Origin: Collybia mongolica
Taxonomy: Eukaryota > Basidiomycota > Agaricomycetes > Agaricales > Clitocybaceae
Assembly: GCA_013420905.1 (NCBI GenBank)
Contig: JAAXNY010000008.1
Span: 186,001-250,000 of the forward strand
DNA: 64,000 nt
Direction of reading: 5' to 3'
Both the position numbers and the translations under genes were made by a program. The notes below the pieces were generated by a model. That model was not told where the DNA came from. It searched no databases and saw only the letters and a program-made list of their open reading frames with translations. Every line of letters starts with the position of its first letter. Position 1 is the stretch's first letter. Below, in pieces: positions 1 to 11,987 of this stretch.

Positions 1-2600
1 TTCACAGATTTCAATAGCAAAGATAGACTTCAAGAATATCAGTGTTGTGGGAGAATGTTCTTTTCTTTTCTAAGTTCTCAGACTTGGACTTCTAAGAGTA
101 CCAAGGGTTTTATCAGACCAGTTTCAAGGGTAAGATGTTTTTATTGGTGTTACAACAAGATGCTTACTTGTGGAGACAGGTATAACAAAGTCAAAAGACT
201 TGTAATGATTTCTTTGAAAAGGGTCTCATGATGTTAAGTCCTTGACTCAATTTCTCAGACTAAGGCAATAAGCAACCTTGGGTTACAAACCAAGCAATGA
301 CACTATCCCAGAACCTCAAACTCTAGATAGATTTCTATGGAAAGGCAGGCCTTGTGATACTAGATATCCTCAACTCAAGCCTTTGACAAGGTAACAATAA
401 TTGTTCTCAGGTTCAGACTGGGTACCAACACTATCCCAAAAACAAGTCCTTAGATAGATTTTACTTTCTTTTGGAGGACCCAACTCAGAAGAACACTTTT
501 CTCTAATGTCACTACAACTGTTTGGTCATATTGACAAATGGGCCATCCAATGGGGCTCCAATTTTCTGACTAACTAATTGTGCCTATGAGGTATATGCAA
601 GGAATGGATGAGCCAAGGTGGCCCACTATTGTAAAAGAGGGTGACAAATACTGTAATGATTAGTTAGCAGTAGTAATGAAAGCTGTAGGGCTTAGGGTAT
701 AGTCGGGTATAGGGTATGTATGAAACATCTTGGAAGCCTGGCCTTACCTTTGTTGGTGGATGGGTGCCCAGGAGGAGGAGCACTCCTATTCTTGGTTGCC
801 CTTTTATCAGGGCTTGGCATGCCAATCTCTTGATCATTTCTCTCTCAATATGCATTGGTTAATTCTCTCAGAGCATTGGGATGTCCAGTCCTTCCATGAT
901 CCAAGTTCTGGTATCCTCTCAACCATTAGGGGCTGTCATATTGTATAGACCATGCTTTGTCCATACTTTCTCTACACCCTTGGTGGGCAATCCTGTTCTT
1001 ATATAGTCTTCACAATGTATACAGCCTTTATCCAGGATGTTTCTTAGGCATGAGGTTGTCTCACTACTATTATGTCCCCATTGACATGTAAAGGCACCCA
1101 ATTCAATAAATAGACTTATAATGATGATCATACTCTTATCTGGTTCCCTTCTGTCTTGAGGCAACTAAGTGGTCTCACTATGATTATCAGATTGGGTTCT
1201 CTTCCATAATCCTTCATTATCCCTGGCATACATCATTACAATGTGCTTTATTAACACAAAAAATTGTAAAATATGAGTGCAGATGGTTGCTCATCATATC
1301 AACATGGCAACAATGGAACTTCACAGCTATTGTTGAGAATAGGTACATAGGATAGAGACCCCTGGCAGAGAATCCTCTTTGGATTCCTCTGCTAGGTAAG
1401 TAGATAGCCTGTTACTTGACTTCTGAATATAACTTTGTGTTCCTCTGCTAGATCACACATTGGCTGACTTAGGATTAGTGCAGCATGATGTAGGGTTGCC
1501 CTTACAGGTAGTCTCGAGGCATACAGCAGCATATAGGTAAGTATACAGTAACACAAGGTATATCCAAGTGACTAGATGTGGGGTGCACATGCACTCCCCT
1601 TACAATTTATAAATACTCATAGGCATGATGACAATTGATTTTTCTGTGACTTATACACACTAGGTATCATGAGATAACTACTGGCATTTTTTCTGCTTAT
1701 TCTGGATAGATGCAGGTCATGTGACCAAGGGAACTTGCTAGTGACTCCTAGTAATACTAGGTTTCTGCATTGTGTCCTATCAGGAATAGCTGATTTACTC
1801 GCTAGAGTTTTTCAGTGATCAAAAATGTAGATAACCGTAGCATACAAGTGATGCACATGTGTGGTACGGAAGCCAGCTGTTCCTCAACAGGACTGCACTG
1901 GTAATACTCCTCCTCCTCCAGCTTGATTGGTTTGAGGCCTTACATTGTATGAGTGGATCATCATGATTTCTGCAGTGGTGAAGTCAGATGATGAATTCAG
2001 ATGTTGTGAAGAAAGGTCAGAATGCTGAAGACATTCATTGGTAACCCTCGTATGTCTGGAATGGTGTATTTGGCATACATCACCGCCGGAGGCGGAGGTT
2101 CTCATCCATATGTCCATTGTATGGAGCAGATTCTCAGGGTACTGTCGGAGTGGTAGAATTGACCGACGATGAATGCCAATTGAAAACATTTTTGGAGTTC
2201 TCTATCGATCCAGATCATTGATGGGGGGTGTGGATCTATGGTTGATAGTTAGGATCATTATAATGGTCGAGAGGATATGTCGATCGAGGAAGGAGTTCTT
2301 TAATCTATTAGTGTTAAACCATCAAGTAGGAAAGAGAGAAAGATTTTATACCAAATGTGTGCCCACGAATGAGTACGTCCTCGGTGTGGCTATGAAGTGC
2401 ATATTTCGGAGAATAATGGCCAATGACAACAAAAGTCACTAGTCACTGCGTACTCCCCGTAAGTCATGAATGCGGAACAACCTACTCTCCCATAGGCAGA
2501 CCAAAACCGAAGGAAGACGATCTAGGAACAAGCCTTTTCTCAACAAACGTTTCCAGACAATAGCGTTCGTAACTCATCAAATCTGACAATGGAGGTGACA
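1..2600. other. No supported gene; AT-rich, repeat-derived tract
   Basis: Only short ORFs occur on both strands and none resembles a family I know or joins to a neighbour by plausible splice sites. The one structure I can name is a diverged LTR end at 1326-1507, listed separately. The base composition is clearly more AT-rich than in the gene cluster that starts near 3.8 kb. I read it as old transposon-derived DNA, with low certainty. Confidence 0.5.
1326..1507 (+). repeat. Diverged 3' part of an LTR related to the chromovirus LTR
   Basis: By eye this stretch follows the same order of blocks as the last 190 bp of the LTRs at 53,289 and 59,080: an AGAGAAT.CTCTT..GGA block, a CCTC...AG.TAG block, and the terminal GGTTGCCCTTACA. 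The TG end of an LTR is not visible upstream and no internal region follows. It is probably the remnant of a related family, either a solo LTR or a truncated copy. Confidence 0.45.
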
Positions 2601-3845
2601 TCCCGTGATTTTCATCGCCACCATATTAGTATTACTTTATGAAGCGCTGAGTGCTGTACCAGGACGGCATCATAAACGACCTGTACCCAAGTTGTTTATG
2701 AGTATACATTAATATTCTTAGTGTAGTGCGCGAACCTTGGACGAAGCCTTTTTGAAAAGGGAATCTGAGGCTTTTTTGTGACACGTGAACCGCAAATCCA
2801 ACAGGCGCACTCCCGGCATCTGAACGGAACCTGGACGTGTGTTTTGTGCACAGCATGTACCCACAAGCACCCATAAGAACGAAACTTGTTGAAGACTTTT
2901 GAAGTCCTTGTATACGACCAAAGCACCGCTAACCGGGGACGAGCTCAAAGCTGTAACACACGTGATGAGGGCTTAGTTACCACACCCTCAAATATCATGC
3001 ATTAGTAGGTGTCCGTTGCTACGTTTTTAGATCAAGATGCGTTAATCAAGGAAGAATTACATTGAGGTTCGGTCTGATGGCGGGCCAAAAGCTCGAGCAA
3101 AAATAGTTACTGTTCCTTGATCTTTTGGAATATTTTTTGGAAGATTCGGGCCTCATGGTACATACAGTCCTCGAAAAAAAATTGTCGAAAGCAAATCGGA
3201 TTGCGCCTAAAAATCCTACGATGTTATTGCCTCACATCCTGCGCGCGCATGATAGGCAATACCTTGTGAGTCTGCGTTCCGGGAAAACGTGGTCTGTTGA
3301 CGAGAATACGCTTTCAGTATACCCTGAATGACGTTGAAAGACTCACGCGAAACTACCGAGTTTCAGACTCAAAACGTCGTTGGGGCTTCTAGAATGATGT
3401 AAGTATTCAATGCCGGCGTTCCTTTCGTCCAACTCCACGGATACAACGAAGTGCAAGGAGATGGCCTGAAAATTATTATTTGTTCAACAAACGCATAGTT
3501 CATTGACGAGACCGGGTTCCTGGGGAAATTAGTCGAGAATTCGACATATAGAACTATAACCCAACCCGAACGGAACTTGCATTCTCGACTGGAGCTCATT
3601 AAAATCCAGAGTTAAGTCAAGTGTTGCGTACACATAACAAGTAGACGGGCGGTGAATATATTCTGTTGAAAGTGCATACATTAGCGAGGTTATGAGGAGT
3701 TTATTGATTGCAGCCATTGGCACAAAGGAAAAATACAAGATAGAATTCTGATCATACAACGGGAGTTCGAGATTATCATGGGTGGAGGTAGAGGTAGTAT
3801 TCCCAAAGAGTGCCTATGCCAATAACCTAGAAGAGCCTAGGGAGT
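2601..3845. other. No supported gene downstream of MMS2
   Basis: Short ORFs occur at 3125-3331 (+, 68 codons) and 3529-3759 (-, 76 codons). The minus-strand one is followed by exon-like sequence near 3360-3480, but I could not close a splice model. I cannot support a product. Part of the tract must hold the 3' UTR of MMS2, whose stop is at 3846. Confidence 0.4.
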
Positions 3846-4457
3846 CTAAAATGTCGATCCCTCCGGGGGTTGAGGCAGTTTCCGGTTGTTGAACGACCCC
3901 ATCTCCCTGGAGCACATACGACGAGTCAGGAGTCGCATTCGACATCTGAACGGCGCATATGATCACTCACTTTCTGATTTCTACGAGGATATGCTCGATA
4001 CTACTATTCCGGTTCCACGATGCCAATATAGGTAGTTTGGAAGGGTCGACTTTGCCATTGAGCTGGTTGACGAACGGGAGATTCACACGCGAGAGAAACT
4101 GTACATCGGGGGGCGTGTCGGGGTATGTTTCACCACAGGTTATCTTCAAACTGTAGATGCGGTTTTCATGGATTGTCTGATCAATCGGATCGTTAGCGAG
4201 ATCAAGTGGTGACCTGTGCAACGAGAATTTTGCGTTACTAACATGACCTGGGCCAATGATGGTACCATTCCAGTTGCTCATCATGATGTCGTCGCCATCT
4301 TCAAGACCATATGAACACGACCCGTCGCCGATGCCTTTCTCACCCTTCTCCAACTCCTCAAGTAGCCGAAAATTACGAGGGACTGGTGGAGCGATATCGG
4401 TATCAGTCAAGCAGTGATGGGGCGTCGATTGAAAGGAATATAATTACTCTTCGCCAT
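3846..4457 (-). CDS. MMS2: Ubiquitin-conjugating enzyme E2 variant Mms2
   Basis: Four exons by my splicing: 4448-4457, 4243-4382, 3971-4176 and 3846-3906. The introns are 64-66 nt and the total is 138 residues, the usual size for the family. The protein begins MAKIPRNFRLLEELEKGEKG and keeps SNWNGTIIGPGH, the YPDTPP turn and RVNLPFVNQ. No catalytic cysteine lies where active E2s have one, as expected for a UEV. The family partners Ubc13 to build K63-linked ubiquitin chains in error-free DNA-damage tolerance. The first exon carries only three full codons and was found from the donor/acceptor phase; the open frame alone would give a wrong N-terminus. It is divergent from HSE1. I am very sure of the family and of all junctions. 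Confidence 0.95.
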
Positions 4458-4706
4458 CGAAAGATATAGGGACTAGAAAAGCTCTAGAAGCGACGTGTAA
4501 GTGGTTAGGCAAGCTGTTGGCCGTTGAGGATCTGAATTGAGAGCGGAGTTGGAACGTGACGAAACAAGCACACAGCCACTTGTAACTGACCGTGTCCACA
4601 TAGTCGCTTCATATTTGCCCACTACAACGATCTCCAAATCCGCAGCTGGGATTTATTATTTCAACCAATACATTTGTGAAAGCCCAGGGAATTAAAGGTT
4701 TCGACA
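4458..4706. promoter_or_regulatory. Shared divergent promoter of MMS2 and HSE1
   Basis: Exactly 249 bp separate the two start codons, which face away from each other, so both 5' UTRs and both core promoters must lie here. I see no convincing TATA box. The region must serve both genes, but co-regulation is inference. Confidence 0.7.
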
Positions 4707-7700
4707 ATGTTTGGAGGTGGAACGAACAACCCTTATGATGATATAGTTAGTGAGTACAATCGTTAGATAATGCGTTACAATGAGCTGCGCTGACCACAGA
4801 GCTATTAGACAAGACTACCGATGAAAACTTGACTAGCGAAAATTGGGAGCTTATCCTCAATCTTTGTGACAAGGTTCAGGATGAGGGGTCAGAAGGGTAT
4901 GTCTCACTTGATAATTATCAGTTCGTCCTTACATGTCATTCCGGTAGTGCTCACAGCGTAATTGCGGCCGTTCTCAAGCGACTAGCACATCGAAATCCCA
5001 ATGTACAACTTTATGCACTATCTCTTGCGGAATCTCTATCGAAAAACCTCGGGATCGATTTACATCGAGAAATTGCGTCCAAAGCGTTTACACAGGGGCT
5101 TGAAAAGTTAATTACAGATCGGGTGAGTTATTAAATCAAATATTGGACTCGTACGAGACTTGACTTGGAAGACATAGAATACCCACGAGAAAGTGAAGCG
5201 TCGGACTCTTGAGTTGGTCGCGACTTGGACTGCGGACTTTGAGAACGACTCGACTCTGGGTGTGATGGAAGACTGCTACAATGGACTTAAAGCGAAAGGT
5301 AACGTTTTATATCTCCTCTCCGCATATCGTGACCAACCCTTTACAGGTTACAAGTTCGAAGCGCCACAAGAACCACCCCCACCTGCTGTTGATGATGAGA
5401 TCCGAAGGAAGGAGGAAGAAGAGCTTCAACGCGTGCTCGAGATGTCTATGCAGGACAAGGGTGGCCGTGGGCAATGGACTGGGTATAGCCCGGCAGCCTC
5501 CTCAAGTGGTGCTGGGGCTTCGGGCTCGTCATCCAACCCTGGCCGAAACACAACTGCCGCAGCTTCGAAACCTTCCGCAGCATCACCCAGTACGACAAGT
5601 GCATATGCGCAGCCCAAATATCAAGCGGGCTATGTTCCTGCTCGTACACCTTCACCCGTACCAGCGTCGCCCCAAGTGACACATTATCATCCCCAACAGC
5701 AACAGCAACAACCACCCGCCGCGACTACCCCTGCAAGCCCAACAACTACGACGTCAACGACTTCCATGTCGGCACCAGGCAACATAGTCACCCGCGTTCG
5801 TGCTCTGCACACTTTCGAGCCAACCGAACCTGGAGAATTGGCGTTTGAAAAGGGAGATGTCATTAAAGTTGTGGATCGTGGATACAAGGATTGGTGGAGA
5901 GGACAACTCAAAGGAAGGACAGGAATATTTCCCGTCAACTACGTGGTTCGTAACCTTGTTATGCTCAGTTTACTTCTGACGACCGAAGTTTATGGCATTC
6001 CATAGGAAGCAATGCCAGAACCTACTGCAGCAGAGATGACTAAGGAAGCCGAACAAGAGGCTGCTGTATTCGCACAAGCAGTCAACGTTGAAAAGTTATT
6101 GAATATGCTTCGATCTTTGGATCCCGCGAAGGATAACCTTGCTGATAACGAGGAGATCCAGGTCAGTTTTCTTCACAGGTCTTTCCGTAAATAAGCCTAA
6201 CGCATAAAATTGTCCCATAGGAACTTTATCGTTCGAGCATGGCGTTGCGTCCTAAAATCGTCAAGCTTATCGACAAGTATAGTCAAAAGAGAGGTAGACA
6301 TGACTACCACATTTGTTATCCCAGTCTGACCCTTTTTTATCTAGCCGATTTGGTCTCTATGAATGAAACATTCGTCCGTGCTCGTACAATCTTTGATAGA
6401 ATGATGGAGGAGTCGCTAGCTCGGCATACAGGAGGTCGGCCTTCTTCACTTTCTTATCCTATTTTTTCTCGTCTCACCCCAAGTATCAGTCTACGAACAA
6501 AGCTACCGGGCACCCTACAGACCCGACTCTCGCGCCCGCGCCCATCCTGAATATATGTCAACCCCGTCAGGTCCAGGCCCCCAGCCTTACGGCTGGAACA
6601 CTCCTGGATACGCAAGTTTCCCAACACCAGCCGCCGCATATCCCGCTCAACCAGAAGGCGCACCCGGGTATCCAGGGCAGACACCAGTGCAGGGCCCCCA
6701 ACAGTATCCCAATCCAAACACGGCTACGTACGCCCAACAGCAGCAGCAACTTCAGGCTCAAGCACAGGCGCAGGCAGCACAGGCTCAGGCAGCACAGGCT
6801 CAGGCAGCTCAAGCACAGGCAGCGCAAGCTCAGGCACAGGTACAAACAGCGCAAGCTCAAGCTCAGGCTCAGGCGCAAGCTGCTCAAAATCAAGCTCAAG
6901 CCCAAGCTACACAGGCATCGGCCCAAAGCCCTGGTTACACACCCCAGGGCGGGTACGCTGGACAGCAGCCCGGTGTCCCATACGGCCCCCAGGGACCAAC
7001 CCCTTATCCTGCCCAGACCCAGTCACCACAGCCACATGCCCAGCCTCAACAGCAACAAGTACCCCAACAGCAGCCCCATGTCCAGACGCAACCCACTCAG
7101 GCACAGGCTGCTCCTGCCCAGCAAGTGCAGCCCCAGCAGGCAAACTCTCCCCAGTCCCAGCAGCAATCTGGCCCGCCCTACGTTTTCACCCCTGGCATGA
7201 CGTACGCCGACCCCAATGTCCAAGCATGGGCGGACTATTATTCTAAGGGAGGGAGAGACCTGGCTGGCGCTGTGTATTTCGTCTCGATACCTGGAGTAAA
7301 AGAAGCATCTTCCAGTCCGACAGTAGGGAATTTCCAGCAGCAACAGGGGCAAGCCCAACCACAGCAGCAGCAGCAACCAATCCAGCAGCAGCAGCCCGTT
7401 CAACAGATGCAACCTGCTCAACAAGGCCAACCCCACCACCCTGCCTCTCTACACCAGGCCCAATCCAGCATCGGTGCACCTACTCAACAAACTCCAATCA
7501 CACGCAACTCGGTAGACACCCTTCCATATCCCGGCGATGCGGCCCCCAGCGAGCTTGCATACGCTGAGCACGACACACAGCAACAGGCTCAACCGGCGGC
7601 ATTGCCAATGATCAATAACTTCTCTTCCACCGCGCCGGTTGTGGGCTCGTCTGTTCCCTCGTGGGTGCTCCCGAAGAAGACGACCCCGCCTCCATCGATT

Positions 7701-7838
7701 CACGGTCCCAACCCCGGAGGTGATGGACAGGGTACGCCTGGCTCGTATTTCGGGCTGCAAGGCCAGTTTGCGACCATGAATGTTGGGGACGGCGGCTCGC
7801 AGAATCCGCAACACCATGGTATTGGTACACATGCCTGA
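4707..7838 (+). CDS. HSE1: ESCRT-0 subunit Hse1 (VHS-UIM-SH3 protein)
   Basis: Nine exons: 4707-4749, 4800-4896, 4948-5122, 5178-5298, 5347-5945, 6006-6161, 6221-6293, 6345-6434 and 6490-7838, closing to 900 residues. The order is a VHS domain (about 1-150), a ubiquitin-interacting motif (about 160-182, with [14 protein letters not shown]), an SH3 domain (about 290-345, ALHTFEP...DWWRGQ...GIFPVNYV), a helical GAT-like core (about 350-460) and a long Q/A/P-rich tail. Hse1 pairs with Vps27 on endosomes and sorts ubiquitinated cargo into multivesicular bodies. The tail carries a CAR-codon repeat and makes the protein longer than yeast Hse1. It ends [20 protein letters not shown] plus a low-complexity stretch. 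It is divergent from MMS2 and convergent with RSM23, with stops 212 bp apart. Confidence 0.95.
6737..6915 (+). repeat. Gln/Ala-coding repeat inside HSE1
   Basis: The tract repeats CAG, CAA, GCA and GCT codons and codes for an almost pure Gln-Ala run. It lies in frame in the last exon. Such tracts change length easily and create long antisense ORFs, which should not be annotated as genes. Confidence 0.8.
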
Positions 7839-8050
7839 GTAGGTTTAGACATTCGATGGGCGGTTTGTGTTATCCGTTATTTCGCATTCTTCCTCCCAAT
7901 ATTTGTTCCTACGATATACTTACTTGATCAATGGATTATGTTTTGATTTTCGTCGTGGTGAAACAAGAACTGAGAATCCGGTATAGGGGCAATTAATATT
8001 ATTATTTTTCGCGATCGAGTAGCATTACTGCTCGAATGGAAAGCTGTACG

Positions 8051-9807
8051 TTATGATTGGAGCGTCTCCAGCAGTCCCTTCCACACAAAGTCTCTCGCGT
8101 TCCCACTCGACTCGGTATACTTCGCCAGGAAAACCTCATCATATTCAGCTAGAATTCATCACGGGTCAGTCAAAAAATCCGAAAACAACCAAGGGCAGAA
8201 ACGTACTCGGGACGAGCGCCTTGTCCTTCATCCAGATCTCAAACAACGAAGCAGCCTCGGGAATACTGAGCTGGGCTGGTACGGGAAGAGAGCGCAACCC
8301 TTTGGTGTAGTCGATGAGAGTCTTCGACCGCTTGTCATACGGGCTCGTAAATTGCTCGTATGGGAGGCCCAGAGTGTCCTGGAGCTCCAGAGGCACCTTG
8401 TAAGTCGTGTCCGAGTTGGTGATCGCTCCCAGGATCGCCCCTTTTTCCTATAGAATATAAACACTTAAGCTTCGTGGCGTATGAGTATATCTGGAGTGAC
8501 GTACGAATGACCGTTTGCCCGACGCAAAGTCCATAATCAGCCTGGGGATAGCAAGGTGATAAGGTCGGATTGCGCTGAAGTGTGGGTCGCGGTATGCCGT
8601 CTTGCAGTACAGCGCTTGGAAATCGTCGACAGCGAGAAGTACTGGGAGTCTTTGAGGACTGTTAGTGCACGGCATAGTTGTGTTGGTAAATGAACGTACT
8701 TGGACTGCACGCTGAGCTCAGACATCAACGCGTCCAGGATCACAGGCGCCGACGCCGGGTCCTTCAGCGCCACTTCGACTAGATCAAACAGACTCGTTCC
8801 CTGTGGCACCTCTCGTTTTTCAAACACAAGCTTCTTGTGTGTGGTCAGTGTCGATAGGGTCGACGAGTTGACCGTCTGCAGCCGCTGTAGCGTCTGGAAT
8901 GCAAACACCGGTTGAAGGTAGGTCTGTGTTCGCAGGTCGTATTCGTACGGCGTCGTCGAGTTTACCAAGTTCACTGCCCGTGGGATGTACACGACAATCC
9001 AGTCATTCGCAATGCAATGCTCCACCATTTGCAGTAGAAGGAAGCTCTTCCCGCACCCAGCCCGGCCATCTGTTTATGTTAGACAAGGAGGTTCTATGGT
9101 ACAGCTGATAAGAACATACTGAGAACAACTCGCGTTTTGAGGCTGGACGTCTCCCGCGCTTTTTCTAGCATCTCAACCGTGTCCACCGTTATGTCCCTAA
9201 TCACAGAACATGGTGTCGATAGTATCCGAAACTTTGCCATGTCAGACAATCGTTCAATGCATCGCATCACCGTGACACACCTCTAGCAGCATTTTCTTCG
9301 GTAGTCCAAATATCCGTACTGGGTCGTTGTCCGTCAGTGCGAAACCCGCAGCCTTCCCCACCATGTCTCGCGTGACCGTTTTCTGCGAAACAAAAGATAA
9401 GCGCGACTCGTTCAGAAGAGCCTATTAGACTCACAGGGTTGAAGTCTGGTAATCTTAGGGGTGCTCGCGAGTCCGACTCGAACAACGGGTTCGTCAACTG
9501 TGTCGCTGACATCGCACGGAACGCCTGAGACGCGCATTAGCCGTCACTCAGAGAAACCAAAATATATGACGCACCCCTGGGTTTTTCTCCTTCTTCTTCT
9601 GTATGATCTGGCCCCTCTCATCCCTTTCGACAGGTGGTCGACTGAATGACTTTTCTATAGCGTCGTCAAACTCACCACCCAAGGCCAAAAGTAAACCAAC
9701 TTACGGGATGTTTTGTCCCCATTTCCTGCTACCTTCGCCATACATCTCCTCGACTCCCTCGCAGATACCCTTGCGGCTTTGAAAACATTCCGCGAGAGAA
9801 TTGACAT
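8051..9807 (-). CDS. RSM23: Mitochondrial small-subunit ribosomal protein mS29 (DAP3/Rsm23)
   Basis: Nine exons: 9705-9807, 9575-9654, 9435-9524, 9281-9382, 9120-9231, 8700-9069, 8505-8649, 8207-8447 and 8051-8148, closing to 446 residues. The N-terminus is basic and free of acidic residues for about 17 positions (MSILSRNVFKAARVSAR), as in a mitochondrial import signal. A P-loop, GRAGCGKS, sits near residues 164-171. The family-typical stretch YIPRAVNLVNS...YLQPVFAFQTLQ follows, then LLAVDDFQALY. The family is a GTP-binding protein of the mitochondrial small subunit, called death-associated protein 3 in animals. The start is the first ATG in the frame and gives the import signal. It is convergent with HSE1. 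Confidence 0.93.
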
Positions 9808-11987
9808 GATTTTTGCCAACTTTTTGTCGAGTTTGGGTCATGCCTTTCTTCAGCCAATGTCACGCAATCACGTGAAACTAAAAATATAGTTATTTTCTAC
9901 CAAAAATTCAAATTAATACTATTTCAAACCTCCTCCCTCTTCAACTCTATGCCTTTATATCGACCCCAAGGCCAATGTATAGTTTATCTTTTATGTCTGT
10001 GTATATCTCACCGGGCTTCAGTAACTACCACTACCCGCCGCTACCACTGCTGTGGGGCATAGCATCATTCGACAAACGAGACAACACATGAGCGGTCTCA
10101 GACGGAGACCCCTACACTCCCCCCAACCTCGACTTCCTCAATAATATGTCATAAGACACACGATGATGTGTCGGACCCTCACTATCATAACGTCAGTTAT
10201 ACAATGGAAAGGACTCTTATTGTTCCCCGGAATGCATGATACGGGTACAGGCCAATAAATACAACCCAGTCAGTCCCCAGACACATATCATGCACAATAC
10301 GATGTATACATCCCGGGAACACGATTATCTAGTGTCACCCATTCTTTCACACTGGACTCTGGTCAACTATCGGTTTCCCAACCACACGATATCGCTGACA
10401 GTGCTTCAATATCAGTCGGAACAAATTTTGAGCGAGGCTTTACATCAATACCAAATGCCATACGGGCTTTGTGCCGACCAATGCTAGCACCATCGACATC
10501 CTCTCGATGTCGTTCTAGAAAAGTTTATGTGGTCCCGCCAACTCTGATTCTGCTACCGCAATGGAATCGGAACCAACTTTTTTCTGGATGCCCTCTTAGA
10601 AAAGAACCTCAAGACTCCGAACTTTGGGTTGTATTATAGACAACGTCATTTTCAGCACAGGTTCTCGTATTGGTACTTTGGTACTTTCATCTCAGTACTT
10701 AAAGGAAGGCGGAGGAGTATCAAGGTTACATACTCACCACTCCCCTTATGATTTAGGGGATGGAGAAAAACCTCGATCATCTCCACGTAAAATCGCGCCT
10801 CCGAAAGGAAAATCGACTGTTTCTCAAACACCCACACAGAGTCAAATTTCCATGGCAAGATAATCTATCCTTCACACATTATCTCTGAATAATCGCCCCC
10901 GCTCCCGCCATCAAAACCTAAGACAGGCGAAAAATGACACCCTCGATCACTCTTTCAACGAGGAAACCAGATGCCCCTGATTAGGTCACTCCCGCCCATT
11001 TCGAACCCCAAGCGCCGACGGGGAAATGAGGCTCAATTAAACACATCCCAGTCCTCCACCTCACTGGAGAAGAGCGCCAGACCGCCCCACGAAACATCTT
11101 CCGTTACTCCAAGTTTCATTTCTGTAGCTTCGTGCCTTACAGCTTCTCGCTTATGGAATAGTGGAGGCCATTCTGTCCCGCTCCCACAAACATTATCAAT
11201 GCATCTACTCACATACTCGGAGAATCGTCCTATGCCTCCAAGACCGTTTCTTGTACACAAACTTATCTTGTCAAGGAGCGGTCGCCCATTGTATCTAGTT
11301 CCCTACATTAGCTACGAAGTATGACGGCCAACCACAGATCTCCGTCCTCATCCTCTCGCCGGACGAATAATCCCCTCCTGACATGATATTCGCTACTCCT
11401 GCCACAAATCATAGACGAATACATATGACGAACTCTAAGCACCTTTCGTCGACAGAGAAGCACAAGCCTCATACAATACTATCTACTATCCGAGCGCGAT
11501 CTCACAAACTAGTACATTTATTAACGATATCACTCCTCAAGCATACGACTAACTTCAACCTTCCGCTTCCCCAAATTTGTTCCAACACCCTCGCTTTTAT
11601 CGTTGTAAAAATTCGGCTTTCATTTGCATCTACTGCCTGTGTACGCTTTCCGAGTGCCCAGGAAAATCCTGGTTTGTTCAGCTATCTATTTTCGTACTAG
11701 GATTTGTCTACGTGTAGAACATCGTTGTATCGCAAGTCACGTGCATAGATACGGCCTCGAGGATTCGGCGTTTCTGCTCTTAAGCGCTCAACGAGCACTG
11801 ACTTGGACTTTTTCTAGTACCGTGTCGACAGCTTTGATTTCAGAAATACCCTCGGCCGTACCGTATCCCAAGGTTCCCAATATCACCTGTGAAATAATAC
11901 CCACTCGAACACAAATTCTTGCAACCAGGAGACTGCCCAGTAGTAGACTTGATAAACCGCTCTCTTCATAATTTTGACGTACAAAAA
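9808..11987. other. No supported gene between RSM23 and the next gene
   Basis: The 2.2 kb hold the RSM23 promoter and scattered short ORFs (for example 10971-11324 on plus, 117 codons). None resembles a known family or joins by consensus splice sites. The last part, up to 11,987, should contain the promoter and 5' UTR of the gene that starts at 11,988. Confidence 0.4.

Noticed and set aside
6567..6926. 119-codon antisense ORF within HSE1
   Set aside because: It is a by-product of the Gln/Ala codon repeat; its Leu/Ser/Cys-rich translation mirrors the repeat.
6731..6930. Regular spaced repeat that could suggest a CRISPR-like array
   Set aside because: It is coding codon repetition in a eukaryotic gene; CRISPR arrays are not expected here.
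7023..7439. 138-codon antisense ORF within HSE1
   Set aside because: Same cause: a Leu-rich shadow of Gln codons.
10971..11324. 117-codon plus ORF
   Set aside because: Ser/Pro-rich without splice context or similarity; I could not support it.
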